Source: Comamonadaceae bacterium (GTDB lineage: Bacteria > Pseudomonadota > Gammaproteobacteria > Burkholderiales > Burkholderiaceae_C). Taken from it: a stretch of 64,000 nucleotides of DNA. The notes under the pieces were generated by a model. The model was given only the letters and a program-made list of their open reading frames with translations, did not search any database and was not told where the DNA came from. Position 1 is the stretch's first letter. Every line of letters starts with the position of its first letter. The position numbers were made by a program, and so were the translations under genes. Location of the stretch: the NCBI GenBank assembly GCA_947455465.1, contig CANGNS010000014.1:1-64000 (forward strand), read 5' to 3'. Positions 55,653-64,000 of the stretch are shown in pieces.

Positions 55653-56522
55653 TTATGCGCGCTGCAGTGCGGCGATGCGCTCCTCGATCGGTGGGTGGGT
55701 GCTAAACCACTGGCCAATGCCTCCGGAAATACCAAAAGCGGCCACGCTCTTGGGCAACTCGCCTGGTGCCATGCCGCCTAGGCGCGCCAGCGCGTCGATC
55801 ATGGGCTGCTTGCGGCCCAAGAGCGAGGCCGCGCCAGCGTCGGCCCGAAACTCGCGTTGGCGGCTGAACCAGGCCACCACCATGGCGGCGGCAAAGCCCA
55901 GCACGATATCGAGCACGATGGTGGTCACCATGTAGCCGATGCCTGGGCCGGTATTTTCCTCATCGTTGCGGCGCAAAAAGCTGTCGACGGCGTAACCGAT
56001 CACGCGGCTGAGGAACACCACAAAAGTGTTCATCACGCCCTGGATCAAGGTCATGGTCACCATATCGCCATTGGCGATGTGGGCCACCTCGTGGCCAATG
56101 ACGGCGCGCACTTCTTCGCGCGTCATGCCCGCCAGCAAGCCGGTGGAGACGGCTACCAGCGCTGAATCTCGAAACGCGCCCGTGGCAAACGCATTGGGCT
56201 CGCCCTCAAAAATGCCGACCTCGGGCATGCCGATGCCGGCTTTCTCGGACAGCTCACGCACGGTTTGGACAATCCATGCCTCGTCGGCGTTTTGCGGCTC
56301 GGTGATGACATGCACGCCCGAGCTCCACTTGGCCATAGGCTTGCTGATCAGCAGCGAGATAAAGGCCCCGCCAAAACCGATCAGAAGCGCATAGCCCAGC
56401 AGCAAGCCCAGATTGAGCCCGCTGCGGGTGAGGTAATTATTCACACCCAACAAACTGGCCGCGATGCCCAGCACCACCACCACCAACACATTGGTCAAAA
56501 CCAGCAAAAAAATACGTTTCAT
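55653..56522 (-). CDS. htpX: membrane zinc protease HtpX
   Basis: A 289-residue M48 peptidase: two N-terminal membrane segments (about residues 4-25 and 38-60), the zinc motif HEVAH at 144-148 followed by [10 protein letters not shown], two more membrane segments, [18 protein letters not shown] with the third ligand, and [14 protein letters not shown]. HtpX works with FtsH in inner-membrane quality control. ATG 56522 matches the usual M-K-R-I-F start. Confidence 0.96.
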   Translation of the reverse strand: MKRIFLLVLTNVLVVVVLGIAASLLGVNNYLTRSGLNLGLLLGYALLIGFGGAFISLLISKPMAKWSSGVHVITEPQNADEAWIVQTVRELSEKAGIGMPEVGIFEGEPNAFATGAFRDSALVAVSTGLLAGMTREEVRAVIGHEVAHIANGDMVTMTLIQGVMNTFVVFLSRVIGYAVDSFLRRNDEENTGPGIGYMVTTIVLDIVLGFAAAMVVAWFSRQREFRADAGAASLLGRKQPMIDALARLGGMAPGELPKSVAAFGISGGIGQWFSTHPPIEERIAALQRA

Positions 56523-56663
56523 AAGCACTCCTGAAAAATCGCTGTACACCGCCGCACAGCAGCGGTTTGGCCCTAGGGCGGCGTCACACAAGCCTGCATA
56601 GTAGGGGACCGCCATGAAAAAACAAGTTTTTGATGCCCCAAGGGCCCAGCCCGATTGCGGGAT

Positions 56664-57434
56664 TTAGCCTGCCGACGCCGCGCCGCGCGGCGCACGAAAA
56701 ACGGTGCTGTCGGCATAAAAGGATGAGTCTTCGTTGGCGGCCCACCAGCCAGGTACGCCCAGCACCGGCAAATGGGCAAAGGGCTTGGCCGCCAAGGTGG
56801 CCGCGTCCAGGCTTTCGCACAAGGCGGCGTCCAGGGCGGCGACATCCGGCGCGCATGGTGGCAGACGGTAGACGTGGGCGGTGATCGCTTTGCGCGGATG
56901 CACCAGCTTTTCCAGCAAGGCGTGGCCAAAGAGCAGCAGTTGCGCTTGTCCCCACAAAGGGCGCAGCGGGCCAAACAGCTGCGCCCAGTCCTTGGCCTGC
57001 AGGGCTTCCCACAGCGCGTCGGGGGCTTGGAGCAGGGCGGCGTTTTCGTCGAACACGGTCAGGGCATCGCGCGCCGGGCCGCGCACCGGGGCGATGCCGC
57101 TGTGCGCAATATGTGCGGCCTGCAATTGGTTGAGGCGCTGCTTGCTGCGCGGAAAGTGCAGCCAGCACAGGCCGTTGAAAAAATCATGCAGCCCGTCGCG
57201 CGTGGGCACTTGGCCGGTAGAAAAAATAAAGGCCTCGTAGGCCTGGCCTGCGGGCAGCAGGGTCTGGGGCACAAAGCGCACCGGGCAGGTGCTTTGCGCG
57301 CCAGCAGCGGCATGGTTCAGGGCTTGCGCGCAGGCCGATCGGTCATCAGTGCTGCGGGCAATAGGCGCGCCCAGTGCGCGCCAGGGCGCAAGCCAGGGCG
57401 CAGACCAGTCGATCGCCTCTAGTCCATGTGCCAC
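56664..57434 (-). CDS. DUF3025 protein
   Basis: A 256-residue protein: [72 protein letters not shown] and the C-terminal [20 protein letters not shown] are the conserved stretches of DUF3025, a family common in beta- and gammaproteobacteria with no known activity. The start is a GTG at 57434, because the frame upstream lies within pyrC; it overlaps the pyrC end by 16 bp, so the two are coupled. Confidence 0.85.
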   Translation of the reverse strand: MAHGLEAIDWSAPWLAPWRALGAPIARSTDDRSACAQALNHAAAGAQSTCPVRFVPQTLLPAGQAYEAFIFSTGQVPTRDGLHDFFNGLCWLHFPRSKQRLNQLQAAHIAHSGIAPVRGPARDALTVFDENAALLQAPDALWEALQAKDWAQLFGPLRPLWGQAQLLLFGHALLEKLVHPRKAITAHVYRLPPCAPDVAALDAALCESLDAATLAAKPFAHLPVLGVPGWWAANEDSSFYADSTVFRAPRGAASAG

Positions 57435-58477
57435 TGCAGGGTCTCGCCCCCACCCAGCGGTTTGAGGCGGGCTTGCCCAAAGGCATAGCTTTCGGGCGGC
57501 ACCCAAGCCTCGCGGCGCAAGGTGATGTGGCCGCTGTTGCGCGGCAGTCCGTAAAAATCGGGCCCGTTAAAGCTGGCAAAAGCCTCCAGGCGGTCCAGCG
57601 CCTGCGCGGCCTCAAAGGCCTGGGCATACAGCTCGATGGCCGCGTGCGCGGTGTAGCAACCGGCGCATCCACTGGCGTGCTCTTTGAGCTGCGCGGCGTG
57701 AGGCGCACTGTCGGTGCCCAAAAAGAAGCGCGGCGAGCCGCTGGTGGCCGCCTGCACCAAAGCTTGGCGATGCGTCTCGCGCTTGAGCACCGGCAGGCAG
57801 TAGTAATGCGGGCGGATGCCGCCGCTAAAGATGGCGTTGCGGTTGTAGAGCAAGTGGTGCGCGGTAATGGTGGCGCCGATCGCCCCCTCGGCCTGGGCCA
57901 CGTACTGCGCCGCTTCGCGGGTGGTGATGTGCTCAAACACCACTTTGAGCGCCGGGAAATCGCGCCGCAAGGGGATGAGTTGGGTGTCGATGAACACCGC
58001 CTCGCGGTCAAACAGGTCGATATCGGGCGAGGTCACTTCGCCGTGCACCAGCAGTGGCATGCCGGCTTTTTGCATGGCTTCTAGGGTGGCGTAGGTTTTG
58101 CGCAGGCTGGTGACGCCCGCCTCGCTGTTGGTCGTGGCCCCGGCCGGATAAAGCTTGACGCCCACAACGCCGGCCGCGTGGGCGCGCACGATTTCGTCGG
58201 GCGAGAGTGCATCGGTCAGGTACAAGGTCATCAGCGGCGCAAAGGGGGCGCTGCCGTCCACGCGCGCCGGCGCGGCTGCAGCGATGCGCGCCTGGTAGGC
58301 CAGGGCTTGCGCCGTGCTGGTGATGGGCGGCTTGAGGTTGGGCATGATCAGCGCCCGGCCAAATTGGGCGGCACTGTGCGGTACCACGGTCTGCAAGGCT
58401 TCGCCGTCGCGCACATGCAGGTGCCAGTCGTCGGGGCGGGTGAGGGTCAGCGTGGTGGGGGCGGAGGTAGAGGGCAT
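57419..58477 (-). CDS. pyrC: dihydroorotase (E. coli PyrC type)
   Basis: A 352-residue dihydroorotase with all metal ligands: His19 and His21 in [11 protein letters not shown], carboxylated Lys108 in [17 protein letters not shown], His145 in LLVHGEVT, His183 in FEHITT and the Asp in [10 protein letters not shown]. It closes the dihydroorotate ring in pyrimidine synthesis. ATG 58477 gives the normal N-terminus, but the frame stays open for 104 more codons upstream and there encodes the DNA-binding part of a LysR regulator, so a 456-residue fusion starting at 58789 is possible. No strong ribosome binding site is seen directly before 58477. Confidence 0.95.
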   Translation of the reverse strand: MPSTSAPTTLTLTRPDDWHLHVRDGEALQTVVPHSAAQFGRALIMPNLKPPITSTAQALAYQARIAAAAPARVDGSAPFAPLMTLYLTDALSPDEIVRAHAAGVVGVKLYPAGATTNSEAGVTSLRKTYATLEAMQKAGMPLLVHGEVTSPDIDLFDREAVFIDTQLIPLRRDFPALKVVFEHITTREAAQYVAQAEGAIGATITAHHLLYNRNAIFSGGIRPHYYCLPVLKRETHRQALVQAATSGSPRFFLGTDSAPHAAQLKEHASGCAGCYTAHAAIELYAQAFEAAQALDRLEAFASFNGPDFYGLPRNSGHITLRREAWVPPESYAFGQARLKPLGGGETLQWHMD

Positions 58478-58789
58478 AAGTGCGTGATTGTCCCAAATCG
58501 TGGCGGAGGGTGGCAGCTCGGCAGCGCCGCCGGCGGTGCTGCGCAGCGCCGTCCGGCTGCTTTGCAGGCTTTGCAAGATATCGAGGGCCCGCGCATACAG
58601 GGTGGCGCCGGCCGGGGTGAGCTGGGTCGGGTAAGCGCTGCGGTCCACCAAAGAGGCCCCGGCCCAGGCCTCGAGCGACTGGATGCGCCGCGAAAACGCG
58701 CTTTGCGTCACATGGCGCAGCTGCGCCGAGCGGCTAAAGCTGCGTGTCTCGGCCAGCGAAACAAAGTCTTCAAGCCATTTGGTGTCCAT
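58478..58789 (-). pseudogene. LysR-family DNA-binding domain, truncated and in frame with pyrC
   Basis: 104 codons from ATG 58789 encode a complete LysR winged helix ([20 protein letters not shown], then [20 protein letters not shown]) and the start of the linker helix ([19 protein letters not shown]). The HTH resembles the HypT/YjiE branch. The effector-binding domain, about 200 residues, is missing; instead a 20-residue linker ([19 protein letters not shown]) leads into pyrC without a stop or frame change. It is either a remnant whose 3' part was deleted or the N-terminus of a real fusion protein. It follows the ABC exporter gene by 35 bp on the same strand. Confidence 0.88.
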
Positions 58790-58824
58790 GACGGTGTGGC
58801 GCTTTGGGGTACGTGGGTACTGGC

Positions 58825-60663
58825 TTAGGCGCTGCTTTGTTGCAAAGCCCACATTTGCGCGTACTGGCCGCCCGCTTGCAGCAGCGCCTGGTGCGTGCCA
58901 CGCTCGACGATGCGCCCGCTTTGCATGACCAAAATCTCGTGGGCGTCGACCACGGTGGACAGGCGGTGCGCCACCACCAGCGTGGTTTTGCTTTGTGCGA
59001 TGCGTTGCAGCTCGGCCTGGATGGCGCGTTCATTGGCCGAGTCGAGCGCGCTGGTGGCCTCGTCAAACACCAAAATCGGCGGGTTTTTGAGCAAAGTGCG
59101 GGCGATGGCCACGCGCTGCTTTTCGCCGCCCGAGAGCTTGAGGCCGCGCTCGCCCACCATGGTGGCGTAGCCCGCCGGGGTGTTGGCGATGAAATTGTCG
59201 ATGTGCGCCGCCCGGGCCGCCGCTTGCACCTGCTCCAGGCTGCTGCCGGGGCGTCCGTAGGCAATGTTGTACTCCACCGTGTCGTTAAAGAGCACCGTGT
59301 CCTGCGGCACGATGCCGATGGCGGCGCGCAAACTGGTTTGCGTCAGGCTGCGGATGTCCTGCCCGGCGATGCTGATGCTGCCGTGCTGCACATCGTAAAA
59401 GCGGTAGAGCAAGCGCGCCAGCGTGCTTTTGCCCGAACCCGAGGGGCCGACCACCGCCACGGTTTTGCCCGCCGGAATTTCAAAACTGATGCCGTGCAAG
59501 ATGGGGCGCGCCGGATCGTAGGCAAAGTCCACCTGCGCAAAGCGCACGCTGGCCTGGGGCTGGCCCTGGGCGTCGCTGTGCAGCTGCAAATCGCGGGCGT
59601 CCGGGGCGTCGGCAATCTCTTGGGAGCGCTCCAAGAGCGTGAACATTTTTTCCAGGTCCAGCAGGTTTTGCTTGAGTTCGCGGTAGATCGCACCCAAAAA
59701 ATTGAGCGGAATGTAGACCTGGATCATGAAGGCATTGACCATCACCAGATCGCCCAGCGTCATGCGCCCGTCCACCACGCCTTGTGTGGCGCGCCAGAGC
59801 ATGGCCACCAAGCCGCTGGCGATGATGAACTGTTGGCCGGCGTTGAGCATGCTCAGGGTGCGCTGGCTTTGCAAGGCGGCGCGGCGGTAGCGCTCCAGGT
59901 TGTCGTCGTAGCGGCGGGCCTCGAACTCTTCGTTGTTGAAGTACTTGACCGTCTCAAAATTGAGCAGCGAGTCGATGGCCCGGCTGTGGGCTTTGGAGTC
60001 CAGCTCGTTCATGCGCTTGCGAAACTGGGTGCGCCACTCGGTCATGCTGATGGTGAAAACGATGTAGAGCACCAGCGCAATGACGGTAATGCCGGCAAAC
60101 CAGACGTCAAACTTCACGGCCAGCAAGGTGAGCACCAGCGTGACCTCGATCAGCGTGGGCACGATGCTGTACAGCGAATACGACACCAGCGAATGCACCG
60201 CGCGGGTGCCACGCTCGATGTCGCGCGTCATGCCACCGGTCTGGCGCTCCAGATGAAAGCGCAGACTCATGGCGTGCAAATGCCGGAACACGCGCAGCGA
60301 GATGCTGCGCGCTGCGCCCTCGGTGGCCTTGGCAAACACCAGGTCACGCAGCTCGGCAAACAAGGTGGTCGACAAGCGCAGCGCGGCGTAGGCGATCAAC
60401 AGTGCCACCGGCACCACCAATACGGCGCTGAGCTGACCGGGCTGCGGCGTCATGGTGTCGACCAGGGTTTTGAGCAGCAGGGGAACGCCCACATTGGCGA
60501 CTTTGGCGCCCACCATCAGGCCCAGGGCGATGGAAACGCGCCATTTATAGGCCCATAAATACGGGAAAAGACGCTGCAAAGTGCCCCAATCGCCCTTGTC
60601 GACGGCCGTGCCCGCCTCTGCTGGGGGGTTTTGGTGCGGGGAGGCGGGGCCGTAGGAGCGCAT
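58825..60663 (-). CDS. ABC exporter of the Atm1/HMT1 type (fused permease and ATPase)
   Basis: A 612-residue half-transporter: six membrane segments in about residues 40-330, with the Atm1-like [15 protein letters not shown] coupling region, then an ATPase domain with Walker [19 protein letters not shown]-loop [14 protein letters not shown], signature [16 protein letters not shown] and Walker [15 protein letters not shown]. Bacterial Atm1 relatives export glutathione-metal or related compounds and help against heavy-metal stress. It is divergent from yciA. Confidence 0.93.
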   Translation of the reverse strand: MRSYGPASPHQNPPAEAGTAVDKGDWGTLQRLFPYLWAYKWRVSIALGLMVGAKVANVGVPLLLKTLVDTMTPQPGQLSAVLVVPVALLIAYAALRLSTTLFAELRDLVFAKATEGAARSISLRVFRHLHAMSLRFHLERQTGGMTRDIERGTRAVHSLVSYSLYSIVPTLIEVTLVLTLLAVKFDVWFAGITVIALVLYIVFTISMTEWRTQFRKRMNELDSKAHSRAIDSLLNFETVKYFNNEEFEARRYDDNLERYRRAALQSQRTLSMLNAGQQFIIASGLVAMLWRATQGVVDGRMTLGDLVMVNAFMIQVYIPLNFLGAIYRELKQNLLDLEKMFTLLERSQEIADAPDARDLQLHSDAQGQPQASVRFAQVDFAYDPARPILHGISFEIPAGKTVAVVGPSGSGKSTLARLLYRFYDVQHGSISIAGQDIRSLTQTSLRAAIGIVPQDTVLFNDTVEYNIAYGRPGSSLEQVQAAARAAHIDNFIANTPAGYATMVGERGLKLSGGEKQRVAIARTLLKNPPILVFDEATSALDSANERAIQAELQRIAQSKTTLVVAHRLSTVVDAHEILVMQSGRIVERGTHQALLQAGGQYAQMWALQQSSA

Positions 60664-60701
60664 AGGTAAGAATAGGCGACAGTTAACCCGAGATTGTGCC
60701 C

Positions 60702-61109
60702 ATGTCCACCCCAGCCCCTGCCGCCGCCGATTTGCCCACCGACCAAGAGCTGGTGCTCAAGGTCATTCCGATGCCTGGCGACTGCAATGCCAACGGCGAC
60801 ATTTTTGGCGGCTGGGTCATGGCCCAGGTGGACTTGGCGGGCTCGGTTTTGCCGGCACGCCATGCCCAGGGGCGCATGGCCACGGTGGCAGTGAACGAAT
60901 TTATTTTTAAGCAGCCGGTGCGGGTGGGCGACATTCTTTCCTTCTTTTCGAAAGTCCAGCGCATCGGGCGCACCTCGATTACCGTCAAGGTGGAGGTGTT
61001 TGCCGAGCGCTTTGGCAGCCAGGGCCAGTACCACAAGGTGACCGAAGCCCTTGTGACTTATGTGGCTATAGACGGCCAGGGCAAACCAAGGGAAATCCCC
61101 AAGACATAA
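60702..61109 (+). CDS. yciA: acyl-CoA thioesterase YciA
   Basis: A 135-residue hotdog thioesterase: VIPMPGDCNANGDIFGGWVM with the catalytic N-G-D-I-F-G-G-W loop, then ATVAVNEFIFKQPVRVGD and the closing TEALVTYVAID. It hydrolyses short- to long-chain acyl-CoA in the cytoplasm. ATG 60702 is preferred over a GTG two codons earlier. It is divergent from the ABC exporter. Confidence 0.93.
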   Translation: MSTPAPAAADLPTDQELVLKVIPMPGDCNANGDIFGGWVMAQVDLAGSVLPARHAQGRMATVAVNEFIFKQPVRVGDILSFFSKVQRIGRTSITVKVEVFAERFGSQGQYHKVTEALVTYVAIDGQGKPREIPKT

Positions 61110-61231
61110 GGCTTGCCAAGGGGCTGGCGCGTCGCCCAGGTGTCAATTTATCGATTGAAATCGGTAACAACCCTATCAAAGCTTTCATCATCTAAGGCTA
61201 TAACCCTGGGTGCACAACCCAAGGAGATAAG

Positions 61232-62107
61232 GTGCAGTTTTTTCAATTGCTGATCAGCGGTGTGGCCCAGGGCTGCATCTACGGCCTGATCGCGCTGGGC
61301 TTTGTTCTGATTTACAAAGCGACCGAGACCGTCAGCTTCGCCCAGGGCGAGCTGATGATGCTGGGCGCCTTTGCCGGTCTGGTCGGTATGACCATGCTGG
61401 CCATGCCCTACTGGATGGCCGTGATTGGCGCGATCTTGCTCATGGCCCTGGTAGGCGCGCTGATTGAAATGGCCGTGATTCGGCCGATTTTGGGCCAGCC
61501 GGCGTTTTCCATCGTCATGCTCACCATTGGCGTGGGCTATGTGGCGCGCGGCCTGATCACCATGATTCCCAACCTGGGGACCGACACGCAGGCCCTGCCT
61601 GTTCCCTACAAAGACGAAATCTGGAAGCTGGGCGGACTCATCCTCAATGTCGAGCACATGGTGGTGATCGCCGCTACTGGCGTTTTGTGCCTGGTTTTGT
61701 TTGCCCTGTTTCGCTACAGCAAGCTGGGCATTGCCATGCAGGCGGCCTCGCAAAACCAATTGGCGGCGTATTACATGGGTATTCCGGTCAAGCGCCTGAA
61801 CAGTCTGGCCTGGGCTTTGGCGGCCATGGTCGCCAGCATTGCCGGGTTGTTGCTGGCGCCCATTACTTTTGTGCACGCCAATATGGGTTTTATCGGCCTC
61901 AAAGCCTTCCCCGCTGCGGTGGTGGGCGGCTTTGGCAGCCTGCCCGGGGCGATTGTGGGCGGTGTGGTGATTGGCTTGGTCGAGTCGTTCTCGGGCTTTT
62001 ATTTGCCTGATGGTTTTAAAGACACGGCCGCCTATATCGTCGTGCTGCTGATGCTGATGGTCCGGCCCAACGGATTGTTTGGCGAGAAATTGCGCAAAAA
62101 GGTCTGA
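61232..62107 (+). CDS. livH: branched-chain amino-acid ABC transporter permease LivH
   Basis: A 291-residue permease with about eight membrane segments: LLISGVAQGCIYGLIALGFV at the start, ATETVSFAQGELMMLGAF, ASQNQLAAYYMGIPVKRLNS and AAVVGGFGSLPGAIVGGVVI. GTG 61232 follows a strong AAGGAGATAAG. First gene of livH-livM-livG; the spacer upstream has no recognisable promoter at good spacing, only a small inverted repeat CGATT-GA-AATCG (61152-61163). Substrate could also be urea or amides, as these operons are related. Confidence 0.92.
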   Translation: MQFFQLLISGVAQGCIYGLIALGFVLIYKATETVSFAQGELMMLGAFAGLVGMTMLAMPYWMAVIGAILLMALVGALIEMAVIRPILGQPAFSIVMLTIGVGYVARGLITMIPNLGTDTQALPVPYKDEIWKLGGLILNVEHMVVIAATGVLCLVLFALFRYSKLGIAMQAASQNQLAAYYMGIPVKRLNSLAWALAAMVASIAGLLLAPITFVHANMGFIGLKAFPAAVVGGFGSLPGAIVGGVVIGLVESFSGFYLPDGFKDTAAYIVVLLMLMVRPNGLFGEKLRKKV

Positions 62108-62108
62108 G

Positions 62109-63185
62109 ATGCGTTTTATTTTCAAAACCGACTACGCGCAGGACATCGGCCTGGCCAAGCATGGCGGCCATGTGTTTTGGTATAGCGTGCTGATGCTGTT
62201 GCTGCTGGCCGCGCCCTGGTTGTTTACCGAGTACTGGCTGGCGCAGCTCACCTTTGTGCTCATTTACAGCATTGCCGCCCTGGGCATCATGCTTTTGGCG
62301 GGCTTTACCGGCTTGTTTTCATTGGGCCATGCAGCTTTTCTGGGGGTGGGGGCGTACACGCAGGCGGTGCTGACCAACGCGGGCGTGCCCTTTCCGGCAG
62401 CTTTGGTGGCGGCTGCGGGCCTGTCTGCGGCGGTGGGCTTGGTCGTGGGGCTGCCGGCGCTGCGCGTTAAGGGTATTTATCTGGGCATGGCGACGTTGTC
62501 TTTTGGCTTTATTGTCGAAGAGGTGCTGGCGCGCTGGGAGTCCATGACGGGCGGCAATGCGGGCATCCACATCAAAAAGCCCAATATCTTTGGCTGGGTG
62601 CTGGAGTCCGAAATTCAGTTTTACTTTCTGTGCCTCTTGCTCACGGTGTTGGCCACGCTGGGTATTTTGAATCTGCTGCGCTCGCCCACCGGCCGCGCAT
62701 TTGTGGCGATTCGCGATTCCGAAATCTCGGCCCAAAGCATGGGCATCCACCTGGCGCAGTACAAAACCATGTCCTTCGCGATTTCGGCGGCGCTGGCCGG
62801 CGTGGCCGGTGCGCTGTATGGGCACAAATTGCAATTTATCTCGCCCGACCAGTTCAATATTTTGCAGTCCATCGACCTGTTGCTGATGATTGTGATCGGT
62901 GGCCTGGGCTCGGTGCATGGGGCGTTTTTGGGCGCGATTTTCCTGATCACCATGCCCCAGCTGATTTCGCTGGTCAAAGACTATTTGCCTGCCGTTATCG
63001 GGCAGGCGCCGGGTTTGCAGGGCGTGGTCTATGGCGCGGTGCTGATTGCTTTTGTGCTCTTTGAGCCCATGGGCTTGTATGGGCGCTGGCTCAAGGTGCG
63101 CACCTATTTAGAGATGTTTCCTTTCTACCGCAAAGGCATGTTCAAGCGGCAGAAGTCCTTCCAGAAATCGGATCGCCTGAAATGA
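62109..63185 (+). CDS. livM: branched-chain amino-acid ABC transporter permease LivM
   Basis: A 358-residue permease with about nine to ten membrane segments: GIMLLAGFTGLFSLGHAAFL, VGLPALRVKGIYLGMATLSF, LRSPTGRAFVAIRDSEISAQ and the closing GGLGSVHGAFLGAIFLI. The longer cytoplasmic end (YRKGMFKRQKSFQKSDRLK) is basic. ATG 62109 lies 1 bp after livH; the stop overlaps livG (ATGA). Confidence 0.93.
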   Translation: MRFIFKTDYAQDIGLAKHGGHVFWYSVLMLLLLAAPWLFTEYWLAQLTFVLIYSIAALGIMLLAGFTGLFSLGHAAFLGVGAYTQAVLTNAGVPFPAALVAAAGLSAAVGLVVGLPALRVKGIYLGMATLSFGFIVEEVLARWESMTGGNAGIHIKKPNIFGWVLESEIQFYFLCLLLTVLATLGILNLLRSPTGRAFVAIRDSEISAQSMGIHLAQYKTMSFAISAALAGVAGALYGHKLQFISPDQFNILQSIDLLLMIVIGGLGSVHGAFLGAIFLITMPQLISLVKDYLPAVIGQAPGLQGVVYGAVLIAFVLFEPMGLYGRWLKVRTYLEMFPFYRKGMFKRQKSFQKSDRLK

Positions 63186-64000
63186 CGGACTTTCTTTTAT
63201 CAGCCCATGACCTGAGCGTGCGCTTTGGCGGCCTGCTGGCGGTCAACCAGGTCAGCTTTGATGTGAAAAAAGGCGAGGTGTTCACCCTCATCGGCCCCAA
63301 CGGCGCGGGCAAGACAACGGTGTTTAACCTGATCAGCCGCATTTACACGCCTACCACCGGCCACATTGACTACCACGGCCCCCAGGGCATGATCAATCTC
63401 ACGGCCCAGGCGCCGCAGGACGTGGCGGCGCTGGGCATTGCCCGCACCTTCCAAAACATCGAGCTGTTTGAGCACGCCTCGGTGCTGCACAACCTGCTGA
63501 TTGGCCGCCATACCCACCGCAAGACAGGCTTGTGGCAAGACATGTTTTTTACCGCAGCCACCCGCGAAGAAGAGCTACGCTCGCGCGAAAAAGCCGAGGA
63601 AGTCATTGATTTCCTCAGCCTGCAGCACTACCGCGATACCTTTGTCGCCGGCTTGCCTTATGGCGTGCGCAAAGTGGTCGAAATGGCCCGCGCTTTATGC
63701 ACCGAACCACAACTGCTTTTACTGGACGAGCCCTCCTCGGGCCTCAATGTTGAGGAAACCGATGACATGGCCTTCTGGATTCAGGACATCAAGCATGAAC
63801 TGGGCATTTCGGTGCTCATGGTCGAGCACGATATGAGCTTGGTCTCCAAAGTCTCGGACCGCGTGCTGGCCATGAACCAGGGCGAGGTCTTGGCCCTGGG
63901 CACGCCGCGCGAAGTGCAGGCCGACCCCAGCGTGATCGAAGCCTATTTGGGCACGCTGGACGATGTCACCTCGCTGCGCCGTGAAACGCCAGCCACCGCC
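63182..64000 (+). CDS. livG: branched-chain amino-acid ABC transporter ATPase LivG (3' end outside window)
   Basis: 273 codons are visible and the frame is open to the last base, so the stop lies beyond the window; only a few residues are likely missing. Walker A LIGPNGAGKTTVFNLISRIY, IARTFQNIELFEHASVLHNL, the LivG-type signature LPYGVRKVVEMARALCTEPQ, Walker B LLLLDEPSSGLN and VLMVEHDMSLVSKVSDRVLA are all present. It starts within the livM stop (ATGA). livF and the binding-protein gene livJ/livK would be expected next. Confidence 0.94.
   Translation, partial: MTDFLLSAHDLSVRFGGLLAVNQVSFDVKKGEVFTLIGPNGAGKTTVFNLISRIYTPTTGHIDYHGPQGMINLTAQAPQDVAALGIARTFQNIELFEHASVLHNLLIGRHTHRKTGLWQDMFFTAATREEELRSREKAEEVIDFLSLQHYRDTFVAGLPYGVRKVVEMARALCTEPQLLLLDEPSSGLNVEETDDMAFWIQDIKHELGISVLMVEHDMSLVSKVSDRVLAMNQGEVLALGTPREVQADPSVIEAYLGTLDDVTSLRRETPATA

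Noticed and set aside
58804-60558. A 584-codon frame antisense to the ABC exporter
   Set aside because: Shadow of a well-conserved gene; Gln/His/Val-rich without motifs.
61152-61163. Small inverted repeat CGATT-GA-AATCG before livH as an operator
   Set aside because: Arms of 5 bp are easily found by chance and no promoter with good spacing surrounds it.

Overview
The window is a compact, GC-rich bacterial chromosome segment of mostly housekeeping genes, almost certainly from a betaproteobacterium of the order Burkholderiales, with Comamonadaceae as the best guess. The reasons are the gene order hrcA / nadK-recN-rapZ, mutM next to a TPR gene followed by lolB-ispE-tRNA-Gln-prs-rplY-pth, the single-chain indolepyruvate:ferredoxin oxidoreductase, the rsmD-coaD-ferredoxin cluster and the livHMG operon. 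The assignment rests on recognised families and gene order, not on a database search.

Layout. 1-1885: end of an operon for a TPP-dependent 2-oxo acid/acetoin-type dehydrogenase (E1 alpha, E1 beta) closed by a tiny free-standing lipoyl-domain protein. 1825-4337 (minus): pseudouridine catabolism (psuK, psuG) directly behind a Phd/RelE-type toxin-antitoxin pair. 4338-5590: an AT-rich islet with one DUF2971 gene, then a HipA/YjjJ-type kinase (5591-6910). 7056-8500: a small exported protein coupled to a CapA-family phosphoesterase. 8533-9641 (minus): an SPFH membrane protein and an Arc-like small protein behind a clear sigma70 promoter. 9794-10843: adenine deaminase. 10875-14770 (minus): a copper cluster (DUF2946, YcnI/DUF1775, PCu(A)C, TonB-dependent receptor) whose receptor is frameshifted. 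14804-25795: VOC protein, MarC, HSL-type esterase, glnE, yhdP, a nitrilase-family amidase and mltA with a small antisense membrane-protein gene at its start. 25829-30350: an accessory block with a LuxR-type regulator fused to an alpha/beta hydrolase, a perfect inverted repeat in the divergent promoter region, a large lipoprotein and a small beta-barrel protein. 30506-35248: indolepyruvate:ferredoxin oxidoreductase, whose 3' end is present twice on either side of a Phd/PIN toxin-antitoxin pair.

35261-64000: hrcA, nadK, recN, rapZ, mutY-mutM, the lolB-ispE-tRNA-prs-rplY-pth line, a DUF4124 protein, ferredoxin-coaD-rsmD, NUDIX, a class I amidotransferase, rlmI, an orphan proline-rich membrane protein, an FAD oxidoreductase, a LysE exporter, htpX, DUF3025, pyrC fused in frame to the DNA-binding domain of a LysR regulator, an Atm1-type ABC exporter, yciA and livH-livM-livG (livG runs off the end).

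Three items deserve attention first: the LuxR/alpha-beta-hydrolase fusion with its palindrome and divergent envelope genes (a possible small-molecule-sensing unit), the LysR-dihydroorotase in-frame fusion, and the toxin-antitoxin module bracketed by two diverged copies of the oxidoreductase 3' end. No rRNA genes, CRISPR arrays, transposases, integrases or phage genes were seen.
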